Below are positions 9,096 through 18,079 of a stretch of 64,000 nucleotides of DNA, piece by piece. Each line of letters begins with the position of its first letter. Within the stretch, counting starts at the first letter, position 1. Below the pieces are notes generated by a model. The model was not told the origin of the DNA. It worked only from the letters and a program-made list of their open reading frames with translations, and made no database searches. Position numbers and translations under genes: made by a program. This DNA comes from Stutzerimonas urumqiensis (lineage in GTDB: Bacteria; Pseudomonadota; Gammaproteobacteria; Pseudomonadales; Pseudomonadaceae): contig NZ_RBZQ01000005.1 of the NCBI RefSeq assembly GCF_003640395.1, positions 124,001 to 188,000 of the forward strand, read 5' to 3'.

Positions 9096-9124
9096 TTTAC
9101 TTGAGCCTTTTGGCTGACTATGAT
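9096..9124 (+). promoter_or_regulatory. Probable sigma-70 promoter of mvaT in an AT-rich island
   Basis: TTTACT (9096-9101) and TATGAT (9119-9124) are separated by 17 bases. They sit in a markedly AT-rich stretch (about 9041-9120) that stands out from the GC-rich surroundings. MvaT proteins bind AT-rich DNA, so autoregulation through this stretch is plausible, but it is inferred. Confidence 0.6.
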
Positions 9125-9161
9125 TGCCGCAGTCATCGTTACTACTAACAAGGAAGCCCTC

Positions 9162-9548
9162 ATGTCTCTCATCAGCGAATACCGCGCCACCGAAGAAGCC
9201 ATCAAGGAACTGCAAGAACGGCTGAAAAACCTGTCCCAGGATGAAAAGCTGAAGAAAGAGCTGGAGTTCGAAGGAAAGTTGCGCGAACTCATGAAGGCTT
9301 ACCAAAAAGACGAGTCCGACATTGTTGCATTGCTCGATCCGGATGCGCGCAATCGCAAAACGACCCGCAACACCAGCAATAACAAGGCCCCGACTTCCGG
9401 CAAGCGGGCACGCCGCGTCAAGCAATACAAGAATCCGCATACCGGCGAAGTCATCGAAACCAAGGGCGGAAACCACAAAACCCTCAAAGAATGGAAGGGC
9501 AAGTGGGGTGGCGACACGGTCGAAGGCTGGGCAACCCTGCTGGGCTGA
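9162..9548 (+). CDS. mvaT: H-NS-family transcriptional regulator MvaT
   Basis: MvaT is the Pseudomonas functional equivalent of H-NS, a nucleoid protein that silences AT-rich and horizontally acquired DNA. The 128-aa product has an N-terminal coiled-coil oligomerisation region (residues about 1-60, rich in Glu, Lys and Leu) and a C-terminal DNA-binding domain. That domain includes RRVKQYKNPHTGEVIETKGG and the HKTLKEWK segment. The frame is open 14 codons further upstream, but the ATG at 9162 is preceded by AAGGAAG at proper spacing and gives the usual MSLI start. The gene is monocistronic, ending in a bidirectional terminator. Confidence 0.96.
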   Translation: MSLISEYRATEEAIKELQERLKNLSQDEKLKKELEFEGKLRELMKAYQKDESDIVALLDPDARNRKTTRNTSNNKAPTSGKRARRVKQYKNPHTGEVIETKGGNHKTLKEWKGKWGGDTVEGWATLLG

Positions 9549-9564
9549 TCGATACGAGTTCAAC

Positions 9565-9590
9565 GAAAAGGCGCCAATGGGCGCCTTTTC
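9565..9590. terminator. Bidirectional terminator between mvaT and sbcB
   Basis: An 11-bp perfect stem GAAAAGGCGCC / GGCGCCTTTTC with loop AATG lies between two convergent genes. The A- and T-tracts at its base suit termination in both directions. Confidence 0.88.
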
Positions 9591-9612
9591 TATTTCTACG
9601 TCATGTCTACTT

Positions 9613-11043
9613 CTATAAGCGATAGCGCGTTTTCAATTCACGGGCGTGTTCGAGCCACGCCTGCAGCATCGCTTGCTCGGCCGGGGACACCGTAGCCAGC
9701 AGCGCTCGGGCGGCCTGCTCGAACGCTGCGAGCGTGTTCGGCGCTCCAGCGCCTGGATCGTTCAACCGTGTTGCGCAAAAAGCCGCCCAGCGTGCCTGTT
9801 CGGCGGCGGTTAGATATTCCGGGTGATTGCGTGCCTTGTAACGAAACAGCAACTCGGCCAGGCGTGGATCGGCGAACTTCCACCGATCGCAATCCAACGA
9901 CTCACCGGGCTCCGATCGCACGCGATTACACAGCAGGCGATCTTCGTCACCCAGGAATCCGTCATAAAGCTGCTGCTCGGGATCGGTTGTCTCGAATCCT
10001 TCACCGGGTCGATACATTTCGCTCAGTTTGGGCGCCCAGTTGGCTTGTTGGGCAACCAGCGTCTGCGCGCGAGCCAAATAAAGGTCCATGTCCAGACCAA
10101 GACGTTCCTTATCTTCCGGGCGCAACACACTCAATGGCGCTATCACCGGACACCGGTTGATATGCAGCAACTTAAGGGGCACCGGCAACTCCCCTGCCAT
10201 CAGGGCATCGCGCCGGAGATAAAGACGCCGGCTGAGTTCATCCGGATCTTCTTCAAGCAAGGGCGCCGGATCGCTGTGCAGATCGCACACGATAAGTGCA
10301 TTGCGATTGACCGGATGCCAGGCCAGGGGCAAGGCGACGGCAAGATAGTGACGCTCGGCCGCATAGCGCCCGGATACATGCACCAGCGGCTCGAGCAGGC
10401 GAATCTGTTGCTGTACCGCATGTTTATGGCGCAAGCGATAAAGATAGGCATACAAGCGTGGCTGCCGATCGCGAATCAGGCGCGCCAGGGCGATCGTCGC
10501 ACGCACGTCGGACAACGCGTCGTGTGCCTGCAGGTGTTCGAGTCCGTTTTCGCTGGCCAGTCGCTCCAGCTTGAGCGTCGGGCGACCGTCGTCGACGGGC
10601 CAGCGAATACCTTCCGGACGCAGCGCATAGGTCGTACGAACCAGATCGATCAAATCCCAGCGGCTGTTCCCGCCCTGCCATTCCCGCCCATAGGGATCGA
10701 AGAAATTGCGATACAGGCTGTAGCGCGTCATTTCGTCATCGAAACGCAGATTGTTATAGCCGGCCACGCAGGTGCCCGGCACCGAAAAGACCTCATGCAG
10801 GCGGGACATGAACACTGCCTCGCATACGCCCCGCTCTCGCAGAAGCGCTGGCGTGATACCGGTTACGAGGCAAGCGGCCGGGTGCGGCAGGATGTCATCG
10901 CTGGGGCGGCAATACAGGTTGAGGGGCTCGCCTACCTCCTGGAGCGCTTCGTCAGTACGAATACCGGCCACCTGAAGCGGGCGGTCGCAGCGTGGGGAAA
11001 TGCCGGTCGTTTCGTAGTCGTACCAGAAAATGGTGGCAGCCAA
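9613..11043 (-). CDS. sbcB: Exodeoxyribonuclease I
   Basis: Exonuclease I digests single-stranded DNA 3' to 5' in recombination and mismatch repair. The DEDD exonuclease domain is visible: FWYDYETTG near the start (first acidic pair), AGYNNLRFDD in the middle and HDALSDVRATI near residue 180. A SH3-like and a C-terminal helical region follow. No ATG gives a sensible N-terminus. The TTG at 11043 has GAGGA 8 bases upstream and yields a 476-aa protein starting MAATIFWYDYE, very close to the 475-aa E. coli enzyme. The open frame upstream of this point lacks family similarity. Confidence 0.94.
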   Translation of the reverse strand: MAATIFWYDYETTGISPRCDRPLQVAGIRTDEALQEVGEPLNLYCRPSDDILPHPAACLVTGITPALLRERGVCEAVFMSRLHEVFSVPGTCVAGYNNLRFDDEMTRYSLYRNFFDPYGREWQGGNSRWDLIDLVRTTYALRPEGIRWPVDDGRPTLKLERLASENGLEHLQAHDALSDVRATIALARLIRDRQPRLYAYLYRLRHKHAVQQQIRLLEPLVHVSGRYAAERHYLAVALPLAWHPVNRNALIVCDLHSDPAPLLEEDPDELSRRLYLRRDALMAGELPVPLKLLHINRCPVIAPLSVLRPEDKERLGLDMDLYLARAQTLVAQQANWAPKLSEMYRPGEGFETTDPEQQLYDGFLGDEDRLLCNRVRSEPGESLDCDRWKFADPRLAELLFRYKARNHPEYLTAAEQARWAAFCATRLNDPGAGAPNTLAAFEQAARALLATVSPAEQAMLQAWLEHARELKTRYRL

Positions 11044-11320
11044 GGGATCCGTCCTCGTCGTGTGAGCGGCAAGTCTATCGCAGCGGTCGGGTGCATCGCC
11101 GCTATCCCTCGAGCGGCCCGGCTTGCCGCCGGAGGGTGCGCGCTTTAGCATCCCGCGCCCCGGTATCTCGCCTTCATGGATGAGTCGATGAGACACCTTT
11201 TTCCGTGCGCCTCCCGGCGCGTCTGCAAACCTCGCCTGTCGTTCAGCCTGCCGACCGGCAATGCCGATCCGTCGTGGTTCTGCCTGCCTGCTCACCCACA
11301 TGAATTGATCGGCGGCCGTC

Positions 11321-12076
11321 TTGGCGCATAGCATCGCCCTGCCCGACGCTCGCCACAGGTCCTTACCGTTGTCTGCGCCCAATACGCCTGCTTATCCGCT
11401 GGACAACCTACATCGCGTCGAAACGCCGGAAGGCATCGACCTCAACCTGCACCCCGCCGGCCTGGTGCCGCGCGCGCTTGCATTCGCCATCGATCTGGCC
11501 ATTCGTGCCGTCCTGTTGATCGCGCTTGGCACGTTGCTGGCCATGCTCGGCGGGTTCGGCATCGGCCTCGGCGCCATGCTGCTGTTCGCCGTGCAATGGA
11601 CCTACATGGTGGTGTTCGAGGTGTTCAACCAGGGGCGCACGCCCGGCAAGCAGTGGCTCGGCCTTCAGGTGATCCATGACGACGGCACGCCGGTAGGCTG
11701 GGCCTCGTCCCTGACCCGCAACCTGCTGCGCTTCGTCGATTTGCTGCCGTTCGGCTATTTTTTCGGCGTGATCTGCTGCCTCTGGCACCCATCGTTCAAA
11801 CGCCTGGGAGACCTGGCCGCCGGCACCCTGGTGATCCACCGCCAACCCGCACCCGCCTCGGTACAGTTGCCTGTCGGCCCGGAACGGCCGCCCGCGCGAC
11901 CGCTCGGTCTCGATGACCAGCGCACGCTGGTGGCCTTCGCCGAGCGCGCACCGTCGCTGTCCCCCGAACGACGACAAGAACTGGCCGAGATCCTTGCGCC
12001 CCGGTTCGGCGTGGCGCCCGAGGCGATGGAGAGCCACCTGATGGACATGGCCCGCTACCTGGTGGGCCGATCATGA
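11321..12076 (+). CDS. RDD-family membrane protein
   Basis: First gene of a six-gene operon. The 251-aa protein has an RDD domain at about residues 45-165: the arginine-aspartate segment is LVPRALAFAIDLAIRAVLL, with further hydrophobic segments and RLGDLAAGTLVI. A soluble C-terminal part follows. No ATG suits the N-terminus; the TTG at 11321 or the TTG at 11369 could serve, so the start is uncertain. RDD proteins are inner-membrane proteins of poorly known function, some proposed to transport ions or small molecules. The 4-base ATGA overlap with the next gene implies coupled translation. Confidence 0.85.
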   Translation: MAHSIALPDARHRSLPLSAPNTPAYPLDNLHRVETPEGIDLNLHPAGLVPRALAFAIDLAIRAVLLIALGTLLAMLGGFGIGLGAMLLFAVQWTYMVVFEVFNQGRTPGKQWLGLQVIHDDGTPVGWASSLTRNLLRFVDLLPFGYFFGVICCLWHPSFKRLGDLAAGTLVIHRQPAPASVQLPVGPERPPARPLGLDDQRTLVAFAERAPSLSPERRQELAEILAPRFGVAPEAMESHLMDMARYLVGRS

Positions 12077-13050
12077 GACAAGCGCACTTCGAGCGTCTGC
12101 ATCGGCCCGGCTGGAACGCGTTCCAGCACAGCCTTCTCGCGCTGGAGAAAGGCCGCCGGCAGGATGCCGCAGCCGATCGCTTTCCCGCCGATTACCGCCG
12201 CCTCTGCCATCATCTGGCCCTGGCCGAGTCTCGCGGCTACAGCCGTCAACTGGTCGACGAGCTGCGCAACCTGGCCACGCGCGGCCATCAGCAGCTCTAT
12301 CGGCACCGCAGCCTGCTGATGGCCAAGGTGCTGGGGTTCATCACTGGCGGCTTCCCGCGATTGGTGCGGGCCGAGCGCGGCGTCGTAACCTGCGCCTTCG
12401 CCCTGTTCTTCGGCGCCTTGCTGCTCACCGCCGCCTGGGTGGTGCTGTTTCCCGAGGCGGTCCACGCCATCGTTCCGCCCGAACAGCTCAGCGAAATGGA
12501 AGCCATGTACGACCCGGACGAAACCGGCCACGGCCGATTCGCCAGGCGCGGCTCCGATACCGACTGGTCGATGTTCGGCTTCTACATCATGAACAACATC
12601 GGCATCGCCTTTCAGACGTTTGCCAGCGGCCTGCTGCTGGGGCTGGGCAGCCTGTTCTTCCTGCTCTTCAACGGCATCACCATCGGCGCGATCGCCGGCC
12701 ACCTCACCGCGATCGGCTATCACCAGCCCTTCTGGTCGTTCGTCATCGGTCATGGCGCCTTCGAGCTGACCGCCATCGCCCTCGCCGGTGCCGCGGGCCT
12801 GAAACTCGGTGTCTCGCTGATCGCGCCCGGCCATCGCACACGTCTGCGTTCGCTGCAGCACGCCGCCACCCGTGCCATCCGACTGGTGGCCGGCGCGGCG
12901 CTGTTTTTGCTGGTCGCCGCGTTCATCGAAGCCTTCTGGTCATCGACGCAGACGTTCGATGTCGCGTTCAAATATGCGATCGGCGCCCTGCTCTGGCTGT
13001 TGGTGGGTCTGTACCTCGGCTTCGCCGGGAGGTCCCGTGCGACCGAGTGA
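12073..13050 (+). CDS. SpoIIM-like (DUF95) integral membrane protein
   Basis: This 325-aa membrane protein resembles the stage II sporulation protein M family, which in Bacillus is part of the DMP peptidoglycan machinery. Several hydrophobic segments are visible from about residue 95 on, including the glycine-rich stretch FASGLLLGLGSLFFLLFNG and the HGAFELTAIALAGAAGL segment that typifies DUF95. The organism does not sporulate, so the role here must be different. It overlaps the RDD gene by 4 bases and the following gene by 14. Confidence 0.85.
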   Translation: MRQAHFERLHRPGWNAFQHSLLALEKGRRQDAAADRFPADYRRLCHHLALAESRGYSRQLVDELRNLATRGHQQLYRHRSLLMAKVLGFITGGFPRLVRAERGVVTCAFALFFGALLLTAAWVVLFPEAVHAIVPPEQLSEMEAMYDPDETGHGRFARRGSDTDWSMFGFYIMNNIGIAFQTFASGLLLGLGSLFFLLFNGITIGAIAGHLTAIGYHQPFWSFVIGHGAFELTAIALAGAAGLKLGVSLIAPGHRTRLRSLQHAATRAIRLVAGAALFLLVAAFIEAFWSSTQTFDVAFKYAIGALLWLLVGLYLGFAGRSRATE

Positions 13051-14548
13051 CCTGAACCTGTCGGTGCGCCCGCGGCCGGCGCGGGAAGCACTCGACCTGG
13101 GCACCTTGCTCGCGCAGCGTCATCTCGGGTTGCTGATGGCGAACTGGGCGCTGCTGACCCTGCCGCTTCTCGGTGTGCTGACGCTGTTGCTATGGGATCA
13201 CCCGACCGTCGTGTTCGTGCTGTTCTGGTGGCTCAAGCCCCTCTGCGACCGCCTGCCGCTCTACATCCTGTCACGCGCGATTTTCGGCGAAACGCCCACG
13301 CTGCCCGACTGCCTTCGTGCCCTGCCAGGGTGCCTGAAAGGGCATTGGCTCAGCGATCTGGTGTGGCGGCGCTTCACGCCGGTGCGCAGCTTCACCCTGC
13401 CCATTCACCAGCTCGAAGGGCTGTCGGGGCCTGCACGAGCGCGCCGCCAGGCGATCCTGTCTCAGCGCGACGCGGGCGCGGCGACCTGGCTGACGCTGGT
13501 CGGCGTGCATGTCGAATGGGTCCTGTCGCTCGGCCTGATGGGCGTGATGTTCCTCATGCTGCCGCATCAATGGGTCGAGCAATGGGATTGGCAGGTGCTG
13601 CTCCAGCAAGGCAGCGACTGGCTGTGGCTCGAGCATGCGAGCAACCTGCTCTACGCGCTGGTGCTGATCCTCTGGGAGCCGATCTACGTGGCCGGCGGCT
13701 TTACGCTGTACCTCAACCGACGCAGCCAGCTCGAGGCCTGGGACCTGGAACTCGGTTTCCGGCGCATGAGCGAGCGCTTGCGCGGCAGCCTGCCCGGCGC
13801 CGTCCTGACCCTGGTGCTGGTCGCCGGCTGTTTTGGCTCGCCGACCGACAGCTACGCCGCTCCCGCTCCGGAACAGCCGGCGACCGCCTTCGAGGAAACG
13901 CCCCAAGCCGCGCAGGCGCGCGAGCGCATCGAGTCGATACTGGCGGCCGAACCGTTCGAACACCGGGAAACCGTGACCCGTTGGCGCCTGCGCGGCAGCG
14001 ATGAAGCGCCTGGCTGGCTACCCGACTCGCTGCCGCGCCTTCACGGCCTGTGGGATTTCATGGGGCAGGCCGCGCTCGTGCTGGAAATCCTGCTCTGGGC
14101 CGTCGTCGTTGCGCTCGTGGGTCTGCTGGCGTGGCGATACCGGCTGTGGCTCGCCATCTATGGCGGCAGGCTGGGCCATCGGCGGCGCCGCCCGTCAAAC
14201 CGGCCGACCATCGAGCAGCTCGATCTTGCCGCCGAGACGCTGCCGGCCGACGTCGCCACCGAGGTCCTTCGGCTCTGGCCGAGCCAGCCACGCACTGCGC
14301 TGGGCTTGCTCTACCGCGCCCTGCTTCGCCATCTGGTCGAGCGTCACCAGCTGCCGCTCAGGGCTTCGGATACCGAGGCACAGGTAGTGGCGCGGCTCGG
14401 CGACCTGAATTCGCCGGCGCTGGCTGACCTGGCCGAACGCATCGCCCGGACCTGGAGCTCGCTGGCCTACGGTCATCGCCTGCCTGCCAGCGCCACCGTC
14501 GAAGAGCTCTGCCACCAGTGGCGAGAGCTGGCAGGAGAACGCCCGTGA
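13037..14548 (+). CDS. DUF4129-type membrane protein
   Basis: This is a 503-aa protein with several N-terminal membrane segments, another near residue 350 and a C-terminal cytoplasmic DUF4129-like domain. That domain has the pattern LRLWPSQPRTALGLLYRALL followed by a helix-rich segment with RTWSSLAYG. The start chosen is the GTG at 13037 because GGGAGGT lies just before it, inside the end of the SpoIIM-like gene; the frame is open further upstream but there it would overlap that gene deeply. DUF4129 proteins are regularly found beside MoxR and DUF58 genes. The molecular function is not known. Confidence 0.8.
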   Translation: MRPSDLNLSVRPRPAREALDLGTLLAQRHLGLLMANWALLTLPLLGVLTLLLWDHPTVVFVLFWWLKPLCDRLPLYILSRAIFGETPTLPDCLRALPGCLKGHWLSDLVWRRFTPVRSFTLPIHQLEGLSGPARARRQAILSQRDAGAATWLTLVGVHVEWVLSLGLMGVMFLMLPHQWVEQWDWQVLLQQGSDWLWLEHASNLLYALVLILWEPIYVAGGFTLYLNRRSQLEAWDLELGFRRMSERLRGSLPGAVLTLVLVAGCFGSPTDSYAAPAPEQPATAFEETPQAAQARERIESILAAEPFEHRETVTRWRLRGSDEAPGWLPDSLPRLHGLWDFMGQAALVLEILLWAVVVALVGLLAWRYRLWLAIYGGRLGHRRRRPSNRPTIEQLDLAAETLPADVATEVLRLWPSQPRTALGLLYRALLRHLVERHQLPLRASDTEAQVVARLGDLNSPALADLAERIARTWSSLAYGHRLPASATVEELCHQWRELAGERP

Positions 14549-15702
14549 ACCGCCGTCGTGTCGGATTCATCCTCGCGCTCGGTCTGCTCGCCGTTTTGCT
14601 GGCGCTGATGCTGTCACGCCTCGAGCGCTACGAGGAAGTCGTCGATCACGGGCCCTCGCCGGCCGCGCAGGCAGACCCCTACCTCGCGGCCGACCGTTTC
14701 CTGGCCGAAAGCGGCCTGGCGGTGGAACGCGCGCGGCTGTCAGATGCGGTCGTCCGCCAGTCACCGGCAAACCACACCCTGCTGCTGCTCGGCGAGCGAG
14801 CCGACATGACCGCCGCCCAGAGCGAACGCTTGCTGGACTGGACCGCCCGCGGCGGGCATCTGGTCTTCGTCGCCGAGCAACTGTGGGACGAAGCATCCGG
14901 GCGCAGCGGCGACCTGCTGCTCGATGGCCTGGGCTTGCAACAGCATGAGGTCGAGACGAGGCGCACATCGGAAGCCGAACCGCGATCGAGCGAACCCGGC
15001 CCCGAGCTCACCCGGCTCTACATCGAGGAGCAGAGCGCACCGGCCTACCTGGCCTTCGATGTGCGCTTCCACCTCTACGACCCGAACGGCCGCGCCCATG
15101 CCTGGGCCAACAGCGCCGGCGCCACCCACATGCTGCAACTGCGGCACGGCGAGGGCCTGGTCACGGTCCTCACCGACGCCTGGATCTGGCAGAACGACCG
15201 CATTGGCCAGTACGACCACGCCTGGCTGCTCTGGTACCTGACTCAGGATACGCAGGTCACGATGGTCACCGAACGGTCATCGGCCAGCCTCCTCGCCCTG
15301 CTCGCCCGGCATTACCCGCTGAGCCTCGCGGTGCTAGGGCTGATTCTGATCCTGGCGCTCTGGCACTTTGGCTGGCGCGAGGGACCGATCCGGGACAGCG
15401 CGCAGCCGGCACGCCGCAGCCTCACCGAGCATCTGCGCGCCACCGCCGCCTTCCTGCTGCGCAATGGTGCCAGTGCAGAACTGATTCAACCGCTGCAGGC
15501 CGACATCGACCGCCGTGCAATCCGGCGTCGCCCCGGCTACGGCCAGCTGTCCATGGATGAGCGCCTGACGCTGCTCGCCGAGCTCAGCGGACTGCCCTCC
15601 GACAACGTGCGGATCGCCATGCGCCCCGCCGCCGGCAAATCCTCGCCGATCGAATTCACCCAGCAGGTCGCCCACCTGCAAAGCCTAAGGAACGCCCTAT
15701 GA
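14545..15702 (+). CDS. DUF4350-domain protein
   Basis: The 385-aa protein has one N-terminal membrane anchor (residues about 5-25), a large domain of DUF4350 type and a second hydrophobic segment near residue 260 (YPLSLAVLGLILILALWHFGW), followed by a cytoplasmic tail. DUF4350 resembles the ThuA/GATase-like fold, visible here as TLLLLGERADMT and DWTARGGHLVFVAE. The start is the GTG at 14545, which overlaps the preceding stop as GTGA and has a GGAG site. The function is unknown; it accompanies MoxR/DUF58 in the same operon. Confidence 0.82.
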   Translation: MNRRRVGFILALGLLAVLLALMLSRLERYEEVVDHGPSPAAQADPYLAADRFLAESGLAVERARLSDAVVRQSPANHTLLLLGERADMTAAQSERLLDWTARGGHLVFVAEQLWDEASGRSGDLLLDGLGLQQHEVETRRTSEAEPRSSEPGPELTRLYIEEQSAPAYLAFDVRFHLYDPNGRAHAWANSAGATHMLQLRHGEGLVTVLTDAWIWQNDRIGQYDHAWLLWYLTQDTQVTMVTERSSASLLALLARHYPLSLAVLGLILILALWHFGWREGPIRDSAQPARRSLTEHLRATAAFLLRNGASAELIQPLQADIDRRAIRRRPGYGQLSMDERLTLLAELSGLPSDNVRIAMRPAAGKSSPIEFTQQVAHLQSLRNAL

Positions 15703-16715
15703 GCGATAGCCCCATGAATGACAGCGTTCGCGAAGCCAGCGACTCCGGCACGTTCGACGAACAGCGGCGGCGCGCCATCGAGCATGTCGCCGCCCTGCGA
15801 CAGGAAATCCGCAAGGCGATCATCGGCCAGGATGCGGTGGTCGATGGCGTGCTCACGGCCCTGATCGCCGGTGGCCACGTGCTGATCGAAGGCGTGCCGG
15901 GACTCGGCAAGACCCTGCTGGTCAGGGCGCTGGCCCGCTGCCTTGGCGGGAGCTTTTCGCGCGTACAGTTCACCCCTGACCTGATGCCGGGCGACGTCAC
16001 CGGGCATGCCCTGTTCGACCTCAAAACCGAGCAGTTCCGCCTGCGTCGAGGCCCGGTGTTTACCAACATCCTGCTCGCCGATGAAATCAACCGGGCCCCG
16101 GCCAAGACGCAGGCTGCGCTGCTCGAGGTCATGCAGGAAGGTCAGGTGACGATCGAAGGCCGCGCCCTTCCGGTTCCCCAGCCCTTCCTGGTGCTCGCGA
16201 CGCAGAACCCGATCGAGCAAGAGGGCACCTATCCGCTGCCCGAGGCCGAACTGGACCGTTTCATGCTCATGCTGCGCGTCGATTATCCCGAGCTGGACGC
16301 CGAGCGGCTCCTGGTCCGCGCCGTGTGCGACGCACCGACCGATCTGCTCGTCGCGGCGGCGTTGCGCCCGTTGTGCCAGCCGGCCGATGTCTCGGCACTG
16401 CAACGCGTCGCCGCGGCGCTACCGGTGGATGATCAGGTCGTCGACTACGCGGTGCGCCTGGCACGGGCGACGCGCAACCAGCCGGGACTCGTGCATGGGG
16501 CCGGCCCCCGCGCCTCGATTGCGCTGGTCCGCTGCGCACGTGCGCGGGCACTGCTCCGCGGCGGCGAGTTCGTCATGCCGAGCGACGTGCGCGACTGCGC
16601 GCTCGATGTGTTGCGCCACCGTGTCCGGCTGTCGGCGGAGCTGGAAATAGAAGGCATCGGCATCGATCAGGTGCTCAACGGTCTCATTACGGAAACAGCG
16701 GCACCTCGGCTGTGA
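15699..16715 (+). CDS. MoxR-family AAA+ ATPase
   Basis: This 338-aa AAA+ ATPase of the MoxR group is a chaperone-like motor thought to mature or remodel partner complexes. Walker A is GVPGLGKT at residues 65-72, Walker B is LLADEIN at 125-131, and sensor 1 is the LATQNP segment. The typical EGTYPLPEAELDRF follows. MoxR proteins usually work with a VWA or DUF58 partner, and a DUF58 gene follows 31 bases downstream. It overlaps the DUF4350 gene by 4 bases. Confidence 0.93.
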   Translation: MSDSPMNDSVREASDSGTFDEQRRRAIEHVAALRQEIRKAIIGQDAVVDGVLTALIAGGHVLIEGVPGLGKTLLVRALARCLGGSFSRVQFTPDLMPGDVTGHALFDLKTEQFRLRRGPVFTNILLADEINRAPAKTQAALLEVMQEGQVTIEGRALPVPQPFLVLATQNPIEQEGTYPLPEAELDRFMLMLRVDYPELDAERLLVRAVCDAPTDLLVAAALRPLCQPADVSALQRVAAALPVDDQVVDYAVRLARATRNQPGLVHGAGPRASIALVRCARARALLRGGEFVMPSDVRDCALDVLRHRVRLSAELEIEGIGIDQVLNGLITETAAPRL

Positions 16716-16746
16716 TGACCGCCCACGTGCTCCCGAGCATCCGGCC

Positions 16747-18078
16747 ATGAGCCCGTCCCTGCGGCTGGTGCAGCTGGTGTTGATCCTGTTGTTGCTGGCG
16801 CTCGCGCTGGAAAGCCTGGCGCTGCTGCATGCGCCGGCCGAAGCCGCGGTCATTCCCGCTTGGGGTGCGCTGGCGCTGGCCCTGTTGGTGGCCATGATCG
16901 ATGCGGGACGCGCCCTGCGATTGCCGACGCCGTCGCTGACGCGCCAGTTGCCCGGCAACCTGCCGCTCGGCCGCTGGGCGGACGTGCGCCTGGTCATCCA
17001 CTCCACCGCGCCACGCGCCGTGCAGCTCGATCTCATCGACCATGTGCCCGATGGGATGGAGATTTCGGGATTCCCCCTGGCCATCCGGTTGGCCGACGGC
17101 TCGTCGTCTCGCGTTGGCTATCGAGTACGCGCCACGCAGCGTGGCCGCTTCCGCTTCGAGCGGTGCGACGTCGTCCTCGGCAGTCCGCTGGGTCTGTGGC
17201 GCGTGCGGCGGCGAATCGCGCTCGAAGACGACACCCGCGTCTATCCCGATTTCATCGGTTCGCCCGTTACCGAGATGACCGGCATGGATGGCTGGCTCGA
17301 TCGCCTGGGCATCCATCGCCAGACGCGGCGAGGGCATGGCCGGGACTTCCGCCAGCTGCGCGAGTACCGCGAAGGCGACACGCTGCGGCAGATCGACTGG
17401 AAAGCCACCGCCCGCATGCGCACGCCGATCGCCCGCGAGTACCAAGACGAACGCGACCAGCAACTGGTGATGCTGCTCGACTGCGGACGGCGCATGCGCA
17501 GCCAGGACGGCGAGCTTTCGCACTTCGATCATGCCCTCAACGCCTGCCTGCTGCTGTCGCACGTGGCGCTGCGCCAGGGCGATGCGGTGGGACTGGAAAC
17601 CTTTGCGCTCGAACAGCCACGCCGATTGGCCCCCGGGAAAGGAGCCGGCCAGCTACGCGCCCTGCTGGACGCCTCGTGTGATCTGCAATGCACCCGCCAG
17701 CCGTCGGACTACAGCGAAGCGGTCGCGCGCCTGCTGCAGACCCATCGACGCCGCGCATTGGTCGTCCTGTTCACCAACCTGCGGGACGAAGAGACCGATG
17801 AAGACCTGGCCGCGGCGCTGCGCCTGCTGGGCGGCCGGCATCAGGTCCTGCTCGCCAGTCTCAGGGAAACGGTGCTCGACGATATCGGACGCCAGCCGGT
17901 TCGCGACGTCGAGGCTGCGCTCGCCTACGGGGGTGCGATGGCGTACCAGGCGGCGTGCCAGGGCCTGAAGGCCCGCTTGAATGCCCAGGGCATCCCCGTG
18001 CTCGAAAGCACGCCGCAGTCGCTTGGCCCGGCGCTGGTAGAGCGCTACCTGGCGCTGAAACGCGCCGGAACGCTCTGA
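16747..18078 (+). CDS. DUF58 (VWA-like) protein, probable MoxR partner
   Basis: The 443-aa product has two N-terminal hydrophobic segments (about residues 8-55), a beta-rich middle and a DUF58 domain. The domain carries the hallmark FRQLREYREGDTLRQIDWK followed by TAR at about residues 203-224. A VWA-like tail starting VMLLDCGRRM follows. In VWA domains the usual MIDAS motif is DxSxS; here the corresponding segment reads DCGRR, so classical metal binding is doubtful. It is the last gene of the operon. Its ATG has only a weak ribosome binding site. Confidence 0.87.
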   Translation: MSPSLRLVQLVLILLLLALALESLALLHAPAEAAVIPAWGALALALLVAMIDAGRALRLPTPSLTRQLPGNLPLGRWADVRLVIHSTAPRAVQLDLIDHVPDGMEISGFPLAIRLADGSSSRVGYRVRATQRGRFRFERCDVVLGSPLGLWRVRRRIALEDDTRVYPDFIGSPVTEMTGMDGWLDRLGIHRQTRRGHGRDFRQLREYREGDTLRQIDWKATARMRTPIAREYQDERDQQLVMLLDCGRRMRSQDGELSHFDHALNACLLLSHVALRQGDAVGLETFALEQPRRLAPGKGAGQLRALLDASCDLQCTRQPSDYSEAVARLLQTHRRRALVVLFTNLRDEETDEDLAAALRLLGGRHQVLLASLRETVLDDIGRQPVRDVEAALAYGGAMAYQAACQGLKARLNAQGIPVLESTPQSLGPALVERYLALKRAGTL

Positions 18079-18079
18079 T

